Assembly: GCF_000485595.1 (NCBI RefSeq)
Contig: NW_014577538.1
Coordinates: forward strand, 88,768-128,938
Source of the DNA: Priapulus caudatus
Taxonomy: Eukaryota; Priapulida; Priapulimorpha; Priapulimorphida; Priapulidae
DNA: 40,171 bases
Reading direction: 5' to 3'
The translations under genes and the position numbers were made by a program. Within the stretch, counting starts at the first letter, position 1. Each line of letters begins with the position of its first letter. Below are positions 1 to 12,017 of the stretch, piece after piece. The notes under the pieces were generated by a model. It was not told the origin of the DNA and did no database searches. It worked only from the letters and a program-made list of their open reading frames with translations.

Positions 1-1580
1 TATGTTTGTGTTTGTGTTCGGAAAATAAAAAAAAAAAAAAAAAAACCCGCCTCCCTCATCACTTTCTTTAGATGACAAGGATGATAAACTAACATTTTTT
101 TTATGGGGCCTTACAGAGAAATGAAATGAGGTGCTTGTCACTATTATGCAGCCAGAAAACCTGGTATATGCACGTGCCACGAAAAGGCAAGCAATATCCT
201 CTTTCCATGTTTACTCACATAAAACCGCAAATCAAAAACATCGCAATAATATAAAAACTCGCACACACCAGAGCTAATTGTGGGTTCTTTGCACGACAGT
301 GACGACACTGATCCATGCTACGAACAAAACTATATCTGGTGCTTCAACCTTTTAAACGGCCTAAATGCCAAGATGAAAATAAAATAAAACCCTAACCCTA
401 ATCCTCCTATACTATTCGTACATAATTTGCAAACTATAAATATAGCGAGAAAATCAAATTTAACTTTCTCTCTAGGACACAAATGTATTTACACTATGTA
501 TATAGCTGCTCAGCATTTACCAAAAAAAGTAAAACTTCATACTTCTTTTCATAAACTAATAAAAATAACTCTCCATAGCTAAACACTACACAGAGACTAT
601 TTTTTTACAATGATCCTATATTCTGAATATGAACAACATAGGTCCTTTCTACCAGTAAAATATCACAAATGATGTCACTATATAGTCCTCTATTGAATGA
701 AACCATCTAAATTCAATGGCATGAATTAAAAATGATGAAAATACACTACGTGCACACATCCCACTTTACAGTCATATAAATGATATATACAACTATATGG
801 CAGTAATTTTTCTCGACATATGTATACTTTAGATAGTGAAGAACTGCACATTGCACTCATATACATTTATTTACACTCGTTTAAAGCATAAACATACAGA
901 TCAACTTTGTCATGCAACCAGGATTTTCCAACTGGCTTAAATGTTCAGTTTTGAATGCAATAACACCTTAACTACAATAAAGACGACAATACACTTATTG
1001 TGCATTATTTGCACTACATCCGTATTTTAAAATGTTAATTACATTGTCGTTAAATTATTTCACATAATGGAAACGATATTAAGTATTCATTTATATATTT
1101 TTTTTATAGTTTTCATTTTATATAAAGTTTTCAGTTGCAACACAACATCGCAGCTGGTCGGAAAGGAGAGCTTCATCACTTTCAATCGTAAAACCATTAT
1201 TTTACATATGATAATAACAAGTTAGCAGGTAAATTGCAAGGCACTACACACGACTATAGCACAACGTTACTACACTGCATACTACCCACTACAATAAAAG
1301 TATCTCTACTGGCGTTCTCTGTATGCCTTCTTATATTCATCAACATGATTGCATAGCTGGACAAGCTTAGATCAAGTCCTAAATACGTGTGAAATATAAC
1401 TCGGTATGTAAAAAACACATACTCACCCTCTATACATGCGGTAGCCTTTTACAGGAACCATTAGCATAGTGTCTGTGTTTCACACCATATCACAAGTGAC
1501 TTGAAAGGGTCTACACCCTCTGAGATACTAACTCCTCAATGTCGAGTATTAGAAGCAAATCTCCAAGTTAGGTAAAGACA
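1..1580. other. Downstream flank of the FRMD8-like gene; no gene seen
   Basis: No coding exon is recognisable here on either strand. The stretch is A+T-rich and lies just past the stop of the minus-strand FRMD8-like gene, so part of it is probably that gene's 3' untranslated region. Minus-strand AATAAA-like hexamers exist (for example near 865), but none can be chosen as the polyadenylation signal from sequence alone. A run of about 19 A lies near 27-46, and a short telomere-like CCCTAACCCTAA lies near 389-401. Confidence 0.5.
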
Positions 1581-1988
1581 TCATCTGTCGAATCTCCATG
1601 CTTGTCTCCTGCTGCCATCTTTCATACATTCACCTGTGGATAGGAGCACATTCTTTTATGATTTCTTAATGATCCATATATATATATATATATACACATA
1701 TCCACAAATTTGCAGACATAGCTACATAGCGAGCATACACACATGCCATGTCAGGTCAACATACCCAGACAGTAACCAATATGTACCAATAAGTATTATC
1801 AGGTATTACCCAGATGGATAGCTGTGATACCGTGGTCAAGGCCAGTTTAAAACACGAAATTGCTAACCGTGGTCATGGTATACATTCACCTTGTAAGTTG
1901 AAGGTTGAAACCACAAGCCGCTCCAAGTGTGCGACCAGGCTAGGTATGGCAGCTGCCACTCCATGCTCTCCCATCTGCTGTGTGCATG
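1581..1988 (-). other. FRMD8: Tentative terminal exons of the FRMD8-like gene
   Basis: After exon 10 (strong donor GTACGT at 2220-2215) the frame can be continued by an exon at 1988-1890 (acceptor CTGTAG, donor GTGAAT, 33 codons) and by a final exon at 1633-1581 (acceptor CCACAG, stop TGA). Both keep phase 1, and total length then matches the family. The upstream acceptor has a weak pyrimidine tract, and the peptide (including QMGEHGVAAAIPSLVAHLE) does not resemble the vertebrate C-terminus. A different 3' end is possible. Confidence 0.4.
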
Positions 1989-4900
1989 CTACAGTGTCGA
2001 CCGTGTCTTTATATCAAAATTGTGAGAAGACACACGGATCAGCCCAATGTTTCAAGATCTTAGTCTGAGTTTCGTCTGATCATTAATGAACCACAGGATG
2101 AACCAATTTTAAATGCTCAACGATGCCCAACAATAAATGAACCCTGTTTCCCGTATCGAATTACATGCTTACCAGTCATCTTGTAACTCTTCTAAATATG
2201 CGACAACTTAGATTACGTACCATAGCCAGCGTCCGCATCTGTGTTGCCGTTTTCGTTGTGCACATGCAGAGGTGGGTACACGGGTGCCGTACAACTACTC
2301 GGCGTGTTTGGTACACTGCCTGTCTTCATTAGCACACACGATTCTATCATGGCGTCCATCATGGCCGCCTAGAACATAAAGAATATCCAATTAACATAAT
2401 GCATGTATAGCACGTATGCAATGTAATAAATAGCTGCTCTCCTGACCTCCTAGCCAATGGGTATTTATAGTTATGATGTATGAAAATAAATCAAACGACA
2501 ATGTAACCACAGTTTTTTAGCTTCTTTAGCTAATTTGCCTTCAGTTAAATGGGTATTTGTTTGTATTAAGCACAAATTTCTACTGTGCAATATCAACTAT
2601 TTTGACCATGGACATGTCCACTGCAGTGTTACTCTTAAACTTCCTGTTCGAGGTAAGGGATGAATTTTTCCCTCTATGACCCTACATTCTAAAATGAGTG
2701 ACAACATGCGGGTGTTTTTATTCGAGAGACATCGCAAGAGAAAGAAACTCTGCCTGAACCGAGATATTCACTTAAATGGACTTAAATCGTAAGCTGTCCA
2801 TATTTACCTGCTTGGAGAACACCTGGAGTAAATTTGTCACCATAGACCTGTCTTCACAACACATGAACTGCAGAAAGAGGCACGGCATGCGCCCCTCCTG
2901 TCCCTGACACGGTGGCTGCATGTACTCCCACGACAACTTCTCAAACGGTACAGACAGTGTCAGCTCCTGAAGCAACACATAAAAAAATTCCCACACGCAT
3001 GTACTTGCACACAAGCTACAGTGAAACCTGTTTCAGAGGTCACCTCTATAAATGGACATGCATTTATATCAAGGGAGTCTATGGCGTTTTCCTTTTAGAG
3101 GCTGTTATATGGTGTAAACAACTCAGTAGAATGCACTCCTCTCTCTTTACTGACCTCACCTTACACCACATATGCCTTCACGGCTCTAAAACGCTTCACA
3201 GAAGTACCACTGTGGTGTGTACACATGTGCAGTAATGTTACGACAAAAGTTACAAGACCACAGCCTATTTAATAAGTACACACCTTTACAAAACTTGCCA
3301 AACCCCCAAAATTCACAACAGCAGAGTGTATGGAAGAAAGCCAATCGGCCTGTTTGGGGTACGACTACACGATATTACGCCGGTCCAAGTGTACTAGAGG
3401 TGGGGGTAAGGTACTGGGTCAATACAATGAAAATTTTTGTGAGCTTAAAGACACTTGAAAATTGCAGTAAATTCTTACATGCTTTTCCCTGTCAATGATG
3501 TTCACGCACTCCGAATTGATGGCTACAAACACCTCCACATCCGGGTTCTGTGTCCAGGTCCCGAGTATGCCTGCCGGTCTTTCAATTTGACCTTTGAAAA
3601 AGGCCGACCTGAAAAACCCAATTCCTTCAGTGAGACTCTGATAGCCGATGGTGCGACTAGCTGCTTGTTAGAGTAGCAAATTAAAATAGCCGCTCTCGCA
3701 CGAAGAATGTTTTGCCAACTACAAAAACATGAAGGCTTATTCGACTGGTATTTTTAATGGAATTTTATGGAGCATTAGTGGCAATTTTAGCCTTCCCCAT
3801 CGTGAAATGAAATTTTAGCTAGTCAAAAGTAAGACCAACTTCTTGTTTTTAACTAAGCATCCCCCATATACTCCACATAGTTGTTTTAAACAGTACGTCT
3901 CCCTCACATCTACATGATCATTCCTTAGATACTGACTGAAGAGCAGGCATCCCTACTAATGTAGTGTGCACAAACACAGCTAACAGGAACTTTTCAACAC
4001 ATACATACATACAGTGCACTGTGCATCTCTCTCTACGCATAGGTTCCTAGGGGCTCTTACCCATAGAATGGCATATTCCAGACATGAGTGAGATACTTGG
4101 TGTACAGTGCATCCTGAGGATCCTTTGTTGACATTCGCATGTGCTGATGTGATATTCTCGTCTCTGCTTTAGTTTTCAACCAACTTGACTTGCACATGTA
4201 CTCAGGCAGATAGCTGCGTACCTTATTTCTTCGCGCATTGAATAGAGGACAACAAGTATGTTAATTGCAGGCACTTATGATGACGAATACTGTAACCACC
4301 AAAATAATCGCATTTCGTAAACAAAGGGGCATGTAGTGTTACCCTTGTAGCTAGTTCAAAGTTAAAAGTTATTCGCACTTTCCGGACCACGGAAATTATT
4401 ACATGCATCGATTCGCGGGATGTGCCACACGTGTACTCATGCACTACTGCTCACTTGTAGAACGCTGGTTTGTGCTGGTTGTGGTCGTATTGCCCATGCT
4501 CTATGACGGCTTGCAGCCCAGCAAGCTTCTCACAATCAGCGGACGAGCACGGACATCTACTCTCCACGACGTTAAACTTGGCTTCCTCGTAGAGAAGTCG
4601 TAAAGATTCAGCATCGGTCGCCTAGCAGAAAGGACATTATGCGCAGGAATGTGAATGTGAATTACAGTCGCACCTGTGTTAGTGGTCTGCAACGTAGAAT
4701 GAAGACCTGTCTATAAAGGTCATTGGTTTGATTGCAGCGGAGTTTATTACTGGAAAATGGCAAATTTTCTGCTAACTGTTAGCAGGGATGGACCTGTGGG
4801 AAGTCTGAACGGGAGGGTTCCCTGAATGTGGAGCGGAGGGGTGAAAAGTGGGTATGTCCACCGATTTCGGCGCACATGTACATGTACTAGCTCACCTCTC

Positions 4901-7805
4901 GCATTTCTCTCGCCTTAGAGAAAAACACATTTCTTCGGAACATGAGAACGGGCTCATCTGAAAAAGGTTAGATCTATGCCATTGTTGTGGATTATTGAAT
5001 AAATGTGACCGGTATTTCAATTTTCAACGGTACACAAAATATACAAATATGCAGATGGTGATATCACACAGCTATGCCAATGCCCAACAGTTATCTCAAT
5101 TTACGTTTCCATTCTATGCATATTCCAACATCGTTAAATGGTAGTACAAATAATGCTGACAATGTTCGTAATGCTAATAATGATGTTGAAATGTATAACA
5201 ACACTGTCAGCATAACAACATACATAAACTAGACAAATAGACACTGCAGAAAGCATCCAAGAAACAAATGAAAGTGTCAATGACACTATAGCTCGCCTTG
5301 GGTGTGATAGAAGAGGGAGATGATGTTTAAAATTTGGTAAGTGTTTCATTTATGACGGACCGAAATGTGATCAAATATCCTTATTCCCTGTTTTATACTA
5401 ACAGAAATTTCACTGCTTTGTTTCAGGGTTAGTTTTGATGCTAAAATAAATGTTTCAGATCTGAAAGTCTGAAATCTGGGCGAGAGATGGCGCTACTCCT
5501 AAATGATCGCCATTTTGGTTTTTGATTATCATGCAAATAAAAGCAATAAAATATTCCAGTCAAATTACTGTAATGAAGAATCTAAAACACAATATTACAC
5601 GTAGGTATGATTAGATAGGTAGGTAGGTAGGTAAATTTAACAAAATCGAGTGAATCTAAATGGCCATTTTCATTTTTGCCTAAAAGTGGGCGTGGCTCGA
5701 AAGTAGGTCAACTGGCGCGCTCCAAAATAGGACGTTCACATATCTCCCATAGGAGTAACAACTGTATGCAATTTGAAACATATGGGTCAAACGGTTCTCA
5801 AGTTATCGTTGACCGTAGCCAATTAATGTTGACGGACGGACGGACAGACGACGGACAATTAACGGCCCATGGCAATAGCTCATCTTGACGATTTCAAGGT
5901 GAGCTAAAAACCAACAACAAAACTGAGAAGGAAGTGATGCTACTCTCACTTACCTTGGATGATTTCTTCAGCCGTGGCTGAAGTATACTTCTGCACTAGG
6001 TCTGGCCACTGCTGCACAACTCTGAATGGAATATGATGTGGTCTCAATTGAATCTCTACAAAGAAAAGATTAAGATCATTAAACCGAGGTGACGAAATCA
6101 CGGGTAAAGCACGACATGCCACCTTTTCAATAAAAAATTCAAAACGAATACTAACTCTCTATAGTTGCATGTGACAAGTTAAACTATGCAGATTCATTTC
6201 CCAGCCACGTTCCCTACACATCTTACTTTTACGTCTAGTTTTCCGTTCCTCCGCTCGTCAAATGTAACGATTCCCAACACCACCGATATCTACGCTTTTG
6301 GATCGGAAAAGCTCAACGGATGGAACGCGTTGCTTACCGAGCAGAGGTGACGTGACCCACAGTGCAAACAGGTCTCGGGCTATCGACGTCAGCTCCAATA
6401 GTTCAACGACAAGCTCGTGGAGGTCCTGCGCGGTGGCCATCTTGCCTCCATCCACTGAAAACTCGACGCCGGACTTGTCCGCGAGAAACACGCAAATTTC
6501 GATACCTGCAGCAAAAAAATGCATTCCACATATCAGCCATGGTTGTCACATGGCACGCATGTAATGGCGATAAATAAATCTTGATTCAAAAATCGTTATT
6601 ATTCCTTCCATCCCCCCCATCTTATTATTGGTGATATCTCACATATCGTGGTAGCGACACGCAAAATATGAAACACCAAATTTCAAATCGTCAACTCCGT
6701 AAAACCACAAACTAGTAGAAACCATGGGCCTGTTGCCAGTAACATAATAAACAAAACAGTTACGACTATCATAAGTATAAAATGTTATAACTAAGGCACA
6801 TTACTTCACTTCGGAGACATCATAGACTAATGACGTCATAACTACGTCGATGCTTTTTGTCACACATTTCGATGCACATCGGCACAACTACAGTGACGGC
6901 CAAAATACACGCACATCTATCAACACACTGCGACGACGCGATTGCAGTGACGACTTACTCTTGGTGAGATTCCTACTGTACGCACTGCCACCGGGTGATG
7001 GAATCACGAGATGTGGCCCAGACACTGTAGACAGACGCGATAGACGTACAGAGATGCGCAGAGAAGCAGCAGCAGCAGAGAGAGAAAGAGAAAGAGAGCA
7101 GAAAGACAGTTGTTAGTCGCTGTGCATATGAACTACATACATAATCTAGTGGCAACACCAGTGAATCACATTTCATTTCTAAGAGTAACCAGATGGCCAA
7201 AGCAGAGAGATGTGGCATGATATAGAACAAGAATGTATAACGTAGCAGTTCTAGGTCAGGGTCCTTTCGCTAACATGCCGAATCCACAGACATACTTTTG
7301 CTTTGAAAATAGAACAAGGAAAGAACAGTATAACCTGTCCATTCGAATTTTTTCGAAGTTTTGCATTTTGTTTCACACTGTGATATGTACACGTTATTTT
7401 TGTCTAAAATTATATATATATACTTTATATGTAACCATTTCACTATAACAATTAACATTTATATAATAATTTATTGTCTTCAATTTTTATCATTTGAACC
7501 TTCAAAATATAACAACAGATGCACACAAAACATATATGCTTTATGACACAATATACTTATCGAGAAAAACCCTGACATGAAATGGTTTGAATGTGTAGAC
7601 CTAATCTGCATGGTAGTAAATAGTAATAGTGAATGTGCTGTGTGCACTGAATGATCGAATCTAAACCAGAGAACCTATCGGTACCTTCTCCGCTTCCCCT
7701 TCCTTCCGCTGCTCTGTACTGGACGGGGATGACTAGAGTGTTTTTAGTGTTCGGAAGAATGTAGGTATCCATCGGGATCACGTTGTCCATGGCTTCCTCA
7801 TCCAT
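1581..7805 (-). CDS. FRMD8: FRMD8-like FERM-domain protein, 12-exon gene
   Basis: FRMD8 (iTAP/Bili) is a FERM protein that binds iRhoms and stabilises the iRhom-ADAM17 sheddase complex at membranes (established for the family). Coding exons in transcript order are 7805-7685, 7024-6959, 6505-6338, 6055-5954, 4957-4896, 4621-4455, 4228-4061, 3608-3479, 2966-2808, 2368-2221, 1988-1890 and 1633-1581. Every intron is GT-AG and every phase joins without a shift. The product is about 480 residues; human FRMD8 is 464. FERM F1 spans about residues 63-130 (FALWVTSPLL, IQLRPHHIPF), F2 about 150-285 (FRRNVFFSK, SLRLLYEEAKFNV, MPFYGSAFFKG) and F3 about 290-390 (SVPFEKLSWEY, LLQVFSKQ). The start ATG at 7805 has an in-frame TGA upstream unless the CACAG near 7815 is used as an acceptor. 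The last two exons fit in phase but show no clear similarity to known tails. Confidence 0.9.
5686..5908 (+). repeat. Short interspersed repeat ending in GAGCTAAAAA, in FRMD8 intron 4
   Basis: The stretch carries GACGGACGGACGGACAGACG near 5831-5850. It ends with the imperfect stem AGCTCATCTTGA / TCAAGGTGAGCT followed by AAAAA. A hairpin close to a CTAA end is the pattern of Helitron-type 3' termini, and the same ending occurs in the longer repeats at 11.2-12.0, 17.3-17.9 and 17.9-18.36 kb. It lies between exons 4 and 5 and does not disturb either splice site. The 5' boundary is only approximate. Confidence 0.55.
7031..7110 (-). promoter_or_regulatory. Polypyrimidine/splice acceptor region of FRMD8 exon 2
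   Basis: Read on the minus strand this is a long CT-rich tract ending in CTACAG just before exon 2 (starts 7024). On the plus strand it reads as GA repeats. It supports the chosen acceptor and needs no separate explanation. Confidence 0.5.
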
Positions 7806-9308
7806 CTTCACCAACTGTGTTCAACAAAGAGAAAAGACATGATTAGAGATGACGGTTGATTGGATCAATTTTCGCACCTGTTGGGACGGCATAAAAAACG
7901 ACATCTTATTCTGAAATTAGCTAGATCTAATAGAAATTATATGTATTATGTGCCAGGGCTGGGGGAAACATTCAAACTGATGAAGTCAGACCATGTTCTC
8001 AACCTATGACTCAATGAATACCCATGCCGTTTCTCTTAAAATTTCTCTCAAGTACGCAAAAGAGTATACATGTGCATCCATATTCTAAGTTCTCACCTTC
8101 TTATACCAAATATGCTAATGACAGAGAATGGACGAACACACATGCCACCACAACAGTATTCATCTTTCTGTCTCATATATATTACGATTCGCAACTGTAG
8201 CCGTACAAAGAAAACACATAGTGATGATGATAGCAAATCCAGACCACAGAACTGCAGCAGCTGGACATACGAACGACTACAAACGTTTTAATGAAGTCTT
8301 CCGGATAATTGCGACTTCATTTCACTTTCCTGTGATCAAGTGAAATAGCACACGGAGGAGAAGAGAACATGCAGACCTATTGTAAGAACCAGCCTGCAAT
8401 TCCTGGACCGTGACTATACAAATAAACATGCTTGACTATCATACCTGGTAAGGGTAGTCTATTTTAGCATGCGACATGTTTACAGTGTCTTGTAGAAACC
8501 TCGCACACGCGCTTACACATGCATTCAAAACAATCGCTCTTCTTAGATATCGCAAATATGGCCGACACACACACACGACTCTAGTCAATCGTTGTCGTCC
8601 TTCGAATGGTTCAAAGTTTCAGCGAAATGCACAGATAAAACACTGTCGTAATTCCGACTCGAACATTTGACGCGCTATTCACGCAGGCGCACAGACTGCA
8701 TGATCAGATAATCTTCTAGAAGATCGCTTAGAACTGCAAATGGCGAGAGAGATAAAGCACATCTTTCGGTTGTACTTGGCTGCAACTTTTTAGTTTCGGG
8801 GGCTCGCGTTGCAGCCTATATATATGCGGAGTTGAGAGAGCACGCAAACTAGCGCGAGTGTCGAGAGTTCAAAGTCTACACGTCATTCTGGGTCTATCTG
8901 GCTTGTAATCTTGTAGTGTGCCACTCAATGTTTAGTTACACACGGCGAGGCACCAACTACGCCCAACCCACGCTCACCCCACGCTCACGGCTAGGTGACT
9001 TAATATTTACTATTTAGGCGGTTGACGCATTCCGTGAAAACGAGATTAACTCACGTCGATCATATTCGAATTCGAGCCCTGCAGAGCATATTACGTTTTT
9101 TTTGTACATGACATGCTAGACGTTCTCGCAGGGAAAAACAGTTGGCCTACACAAATGCCCCCCCCCCACACCCACCCTTGCTATATGTAATAACGTTTAC
9201 GTCACGCCGCCTTTGTAATATGACAGAGTTTCTGTGATAATAACTGGTCACAGTTTGAAGCTATTTACATTCAATAACCATTACATCTAGGAGGTTAGTT
9301 ATGCAGAT
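7806..9308. other. Upstream flank of the FRMD8-like gene; no coding exon found
   Basis: This probably contains the promoter and possibly 5' non-coding exons of the FRMD8-like gene, but no transcription start can be fixed. A TATATATAT run at about 8817-8825 in a locally G+C-richer stretch is TATA-like and could serve either strand. Purely by position it is a promoter candidate. Open frames here are short and unlike any family I know. Confidence 0.35.
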
Positions 9309-9310
9309 AA

Positions 9311-9445
9311 GGTCTATGTCTCCCTGACCTCTGTTTGACCTGGCTCGTTTAGCTATTTCTGACTAATATATATATATATAGGGTTAGGGTTAGTCAGAAA
9401 TAGCTAAACGAGCCAGGTCAAACAGAGGTCAGGGAAACATAGACC
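9311..9445. repeat. Hairpin element with 55-bp arms and telomere-like loop
   Basis: The left arm 9311-9365 is the reverse complement of 9391-9445 with one visible mismatch. The loop 9366-9390 is an AT dinucleotide run followed by GGGTTAGGGT, extending with the arm to two TTAGGG-like units. Such arm symmetry suggests a fold-back or MITE-like insertion. Confidence 0.85.
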
Positions 9446-9463
9446 CTACGAGCGTTAGTTATA

Positions 9464-9526
9464 TCAAGAGTACATAATAGAGATTATTTGTATTATTTCT
9501 ATTATGTAGGCCTACTAACTCTTGGT
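9464..9526. repeat. Degenerate hairpin related to the hairpin at the window end
   Basis: It starts TCAAGAGTACATAATAG and returns as CTATTATGTAG...CTCTTGG. The left arm matches the first bases of the hairpin at 40106-40171, so the two are members of one family. The right arm here carries an insertion. It begins about 18 bp after the preceding 135-bp hairpin. Confidence 0.65.
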
Positions 9527-11215
9527 TATATGTACCCTGAGCTTCCTAACTAAAACGACTTTCCAGGTCATAAGTATGAGTGCAATGGCAGCCGCAGGTT
9601 ATTACATATCACATATACCCAGGCTACGTTCACATATACTAGCCGAATTCGTTTCCTTGATTTAATGGGGCTGCCAGCCGACGTAAAATCAGATACGATC
9701 GAACCGTAAGTAAACCGCAGGCGGGTGTAATGTTTCGTTGATATATAAAAATATATGATGCTTGGCTTACACTACAAAAAAGTCAGAAATCTAGACCACA
9801 TGGCACTCGTAGCAGAAATGTATCACACCCAGCACTGCCAGTCTGCCACTATCAAATTGGAAGCTATCAAATAAAGAGGTTTATTTGAAAAGCTTATTGG
9901 CACATCTGTTTTTACCCTACTCGCCTTCTACATGTTTGCATGAAACCCTGGCAGACGAATCACATAAACAAACACAGACGTACGTGCTCGATTCAATTTT
10001 TAACTCGGCGTTGCCAATTCGAACGGTTTTGACGCAAAAATTTCACATAGATCGTAACACGGTAGGGAAAAATAGTATCTTCATTCACAAAGAACAATCA
10101 GCAGACCCCGTACATCTGTAATTATAAACCAGGATCAAGATTGATCAATATTAATATCAATCATCTGCTACCACAAAGACATGATAAGGAGCCCATAGCC
10201 GACAAGAAGCCAAGACTAAGCTAACTAACCCAGGAAGCTGGCATTTTAATTAACCGTTCAATTAATATTTGCAATTAATATTACTTATCCTAATAACAGC
10301 AACTTCCAAACTTTTTTGCACATAGAGTCAGTACCATTTAGACTCATGATTTTTTTTAGTAATAAACTGAATGGATAAATCGAAATATAGAAATATGCAG
10401 GTTTGTCGGTGAAGAGGTTGCAAGATCATGTTTAGATATCTTTTACCAATCTACTGTCATTAAATAAATAAATAAACAAATAAATCAATTAATCACAATG
10501 TATATAATGAATATCATGTGCATCACGGCAAATCCACCACAAGCTCGGTTTTTCGGTTAGCGTTCTCGTAACAACTAATAATAAAAGGTGCACACTACCC
10601 ACGTACCATGTTATGATTGCGAAACACACACCAGGTCACTTGCACGCAGCAGTGCCGGTATTTATTGCTGCCGATGCCAGCAGGTGCCACCCTACTTCAC
10701 ATACAGCTTCATTAGAACAGCTCCGGATCAATAACAACATAGCAACAGCACCACAACACTCAGTTGCATTCATACAGCCAGCAAAATGTTTTCCTCATAA
10801 AGTGACGTTGTCATGTGCATTTCGCACGTTATGACTGCATATTAATAAGCATCAGTATCATGAAAAAGCACCAATAACATTCATTAATAGATTTTAATTA
10901 TTATCATCAAGCAATTATTCCTTCAATAGCTTTCAAAACCTACGCAACTAAAAAGTATCTATGTCGTTATCATTTGCTCTGGCAGAAGAAGGAATTCGCT
11001 CAATTCACTAGTTGACCAACCCATGAAACCTGAGACATAGTCCACATGACACTCTCAACCATTAACAAGTGCCGCAGAGTGACAGCGCTCATCTCACGTC
11101 TACTGCGGTGAATCTGTGGTGGAGTGGTGGGATTCTAGTAAACCCTGTTAGTCCCAAATGTGTTCACATACGCGCCGAAACAGTGGAAGGCACAAGGATG
11201 GTATCAGAAACCTTC
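9527..11215. other. Intergenic, nothing recognised
   Basis: A+T-rich DNA with short unrelated open frames on both strands. A TAAATAAATAAA-type low-complexity stretch lies at about 10458-10490. No exon, RNA gene or transposon end was recognised. Confidence 0.4.
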
Positions 11216-12017
11216 TCGAAGGAATGTTCGTTGGGATCGTTATGAAAGTTGCCATGAGATGGCGCGTACGTTTAAGTGTCTTAAGATAAAAGATGGAAGC
11301 TCCCATCGTACGTAGTAGCAACAACTATTTGCAAGACGGAATAGGTAAGCACTCATCCATTTACCTACGCAAGCCTACAGGCTGAAATAGAGAGCTGCCA
11401 CCTGTAACTAATTAACGCAGGCAAAAACTACACAGTACTATCCCCATCACATGCACTGGCAGTGGCATAAGTTACATGTAACACACTGACAGTACAGAAT
11501 GCCATAGAAATTATACGATTTAAGGAGCATAAACCTTCTTCAACCAAATTTAGCTTTTGAAATTTCACTGTGACATTGTAGCCTCATACGTCCAGGCATG
11601 TATAGATTCTACTAGCAAACCCGGCAGTAAAATTCTTTCTAACAGTAAAAAAATCCATGTTTAACCCTCCTCTTGAGGGTCAAAAGATTATCCGACACTT
11701 ACTCTTCGCATGTCAGCGGAAAGTACATTTCATGGTCCTTTCAATAAAGCCATAAAAATGGTAGGTCACCGCTAAAACAAAAAAGTTTGTCAATCGCTCC
11801 GTCAGACCATGTCCTCAGAAAATGTCTAAAATCTGCCCTGTGCCCCATTGACCTTTGACCTGTGACCTCCAATTTCGGCACAGTGATTCGAGCCTAGGTC
11901 GAGCCGTTTAGATTTGTGCCCAACTGTTGACGTACGCACGGACGCACGGACGGACGCACGGACGCACGCTCATGCGATTCTACAAGCTGCATCTGATTAT
12001 GTCAGATGAGCTAAAAA
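11216..12017 (+). repeat. Dispersed repeat with GACG tract and terminal hairpin (clean copy)
   Basis: This is the cleanest copy of a sequence also present, in degraded form, at about 16463-17890 (direct) and 30250-31870 (inverted). It ends with GCATCTGATTATGTCAGATG followed by AGCTAAAAA; the stem CATCTGA/TCAGATG lies two bases from a CTAA. Before that is a run of GACGCACGGACGGACG-type units (about 11931-11970). There is no coding capacity. The tandem core plus 3' hairpin plus CTRR-like end resembles non-autonomous Helitron or Helentron elements; that family assignment is inference. The 5' limit is set only by where copies stop matching. Confidence 0.65.

Noticed and set aside
1814-2068. Plus-strand frames opposite the FRMD8-like exons (also 3217-3676, 6298-6577)
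   Set aside because: These are antisense shadows of exons that match FRMD8 on the minus strand.
8817-8825. TATA box of a new plus-strand gene
   Set aside because: A TATATATAT run exists, but no plus-strand exon follows within several kb; kept only as a weak promoter candidate in the flank entry.
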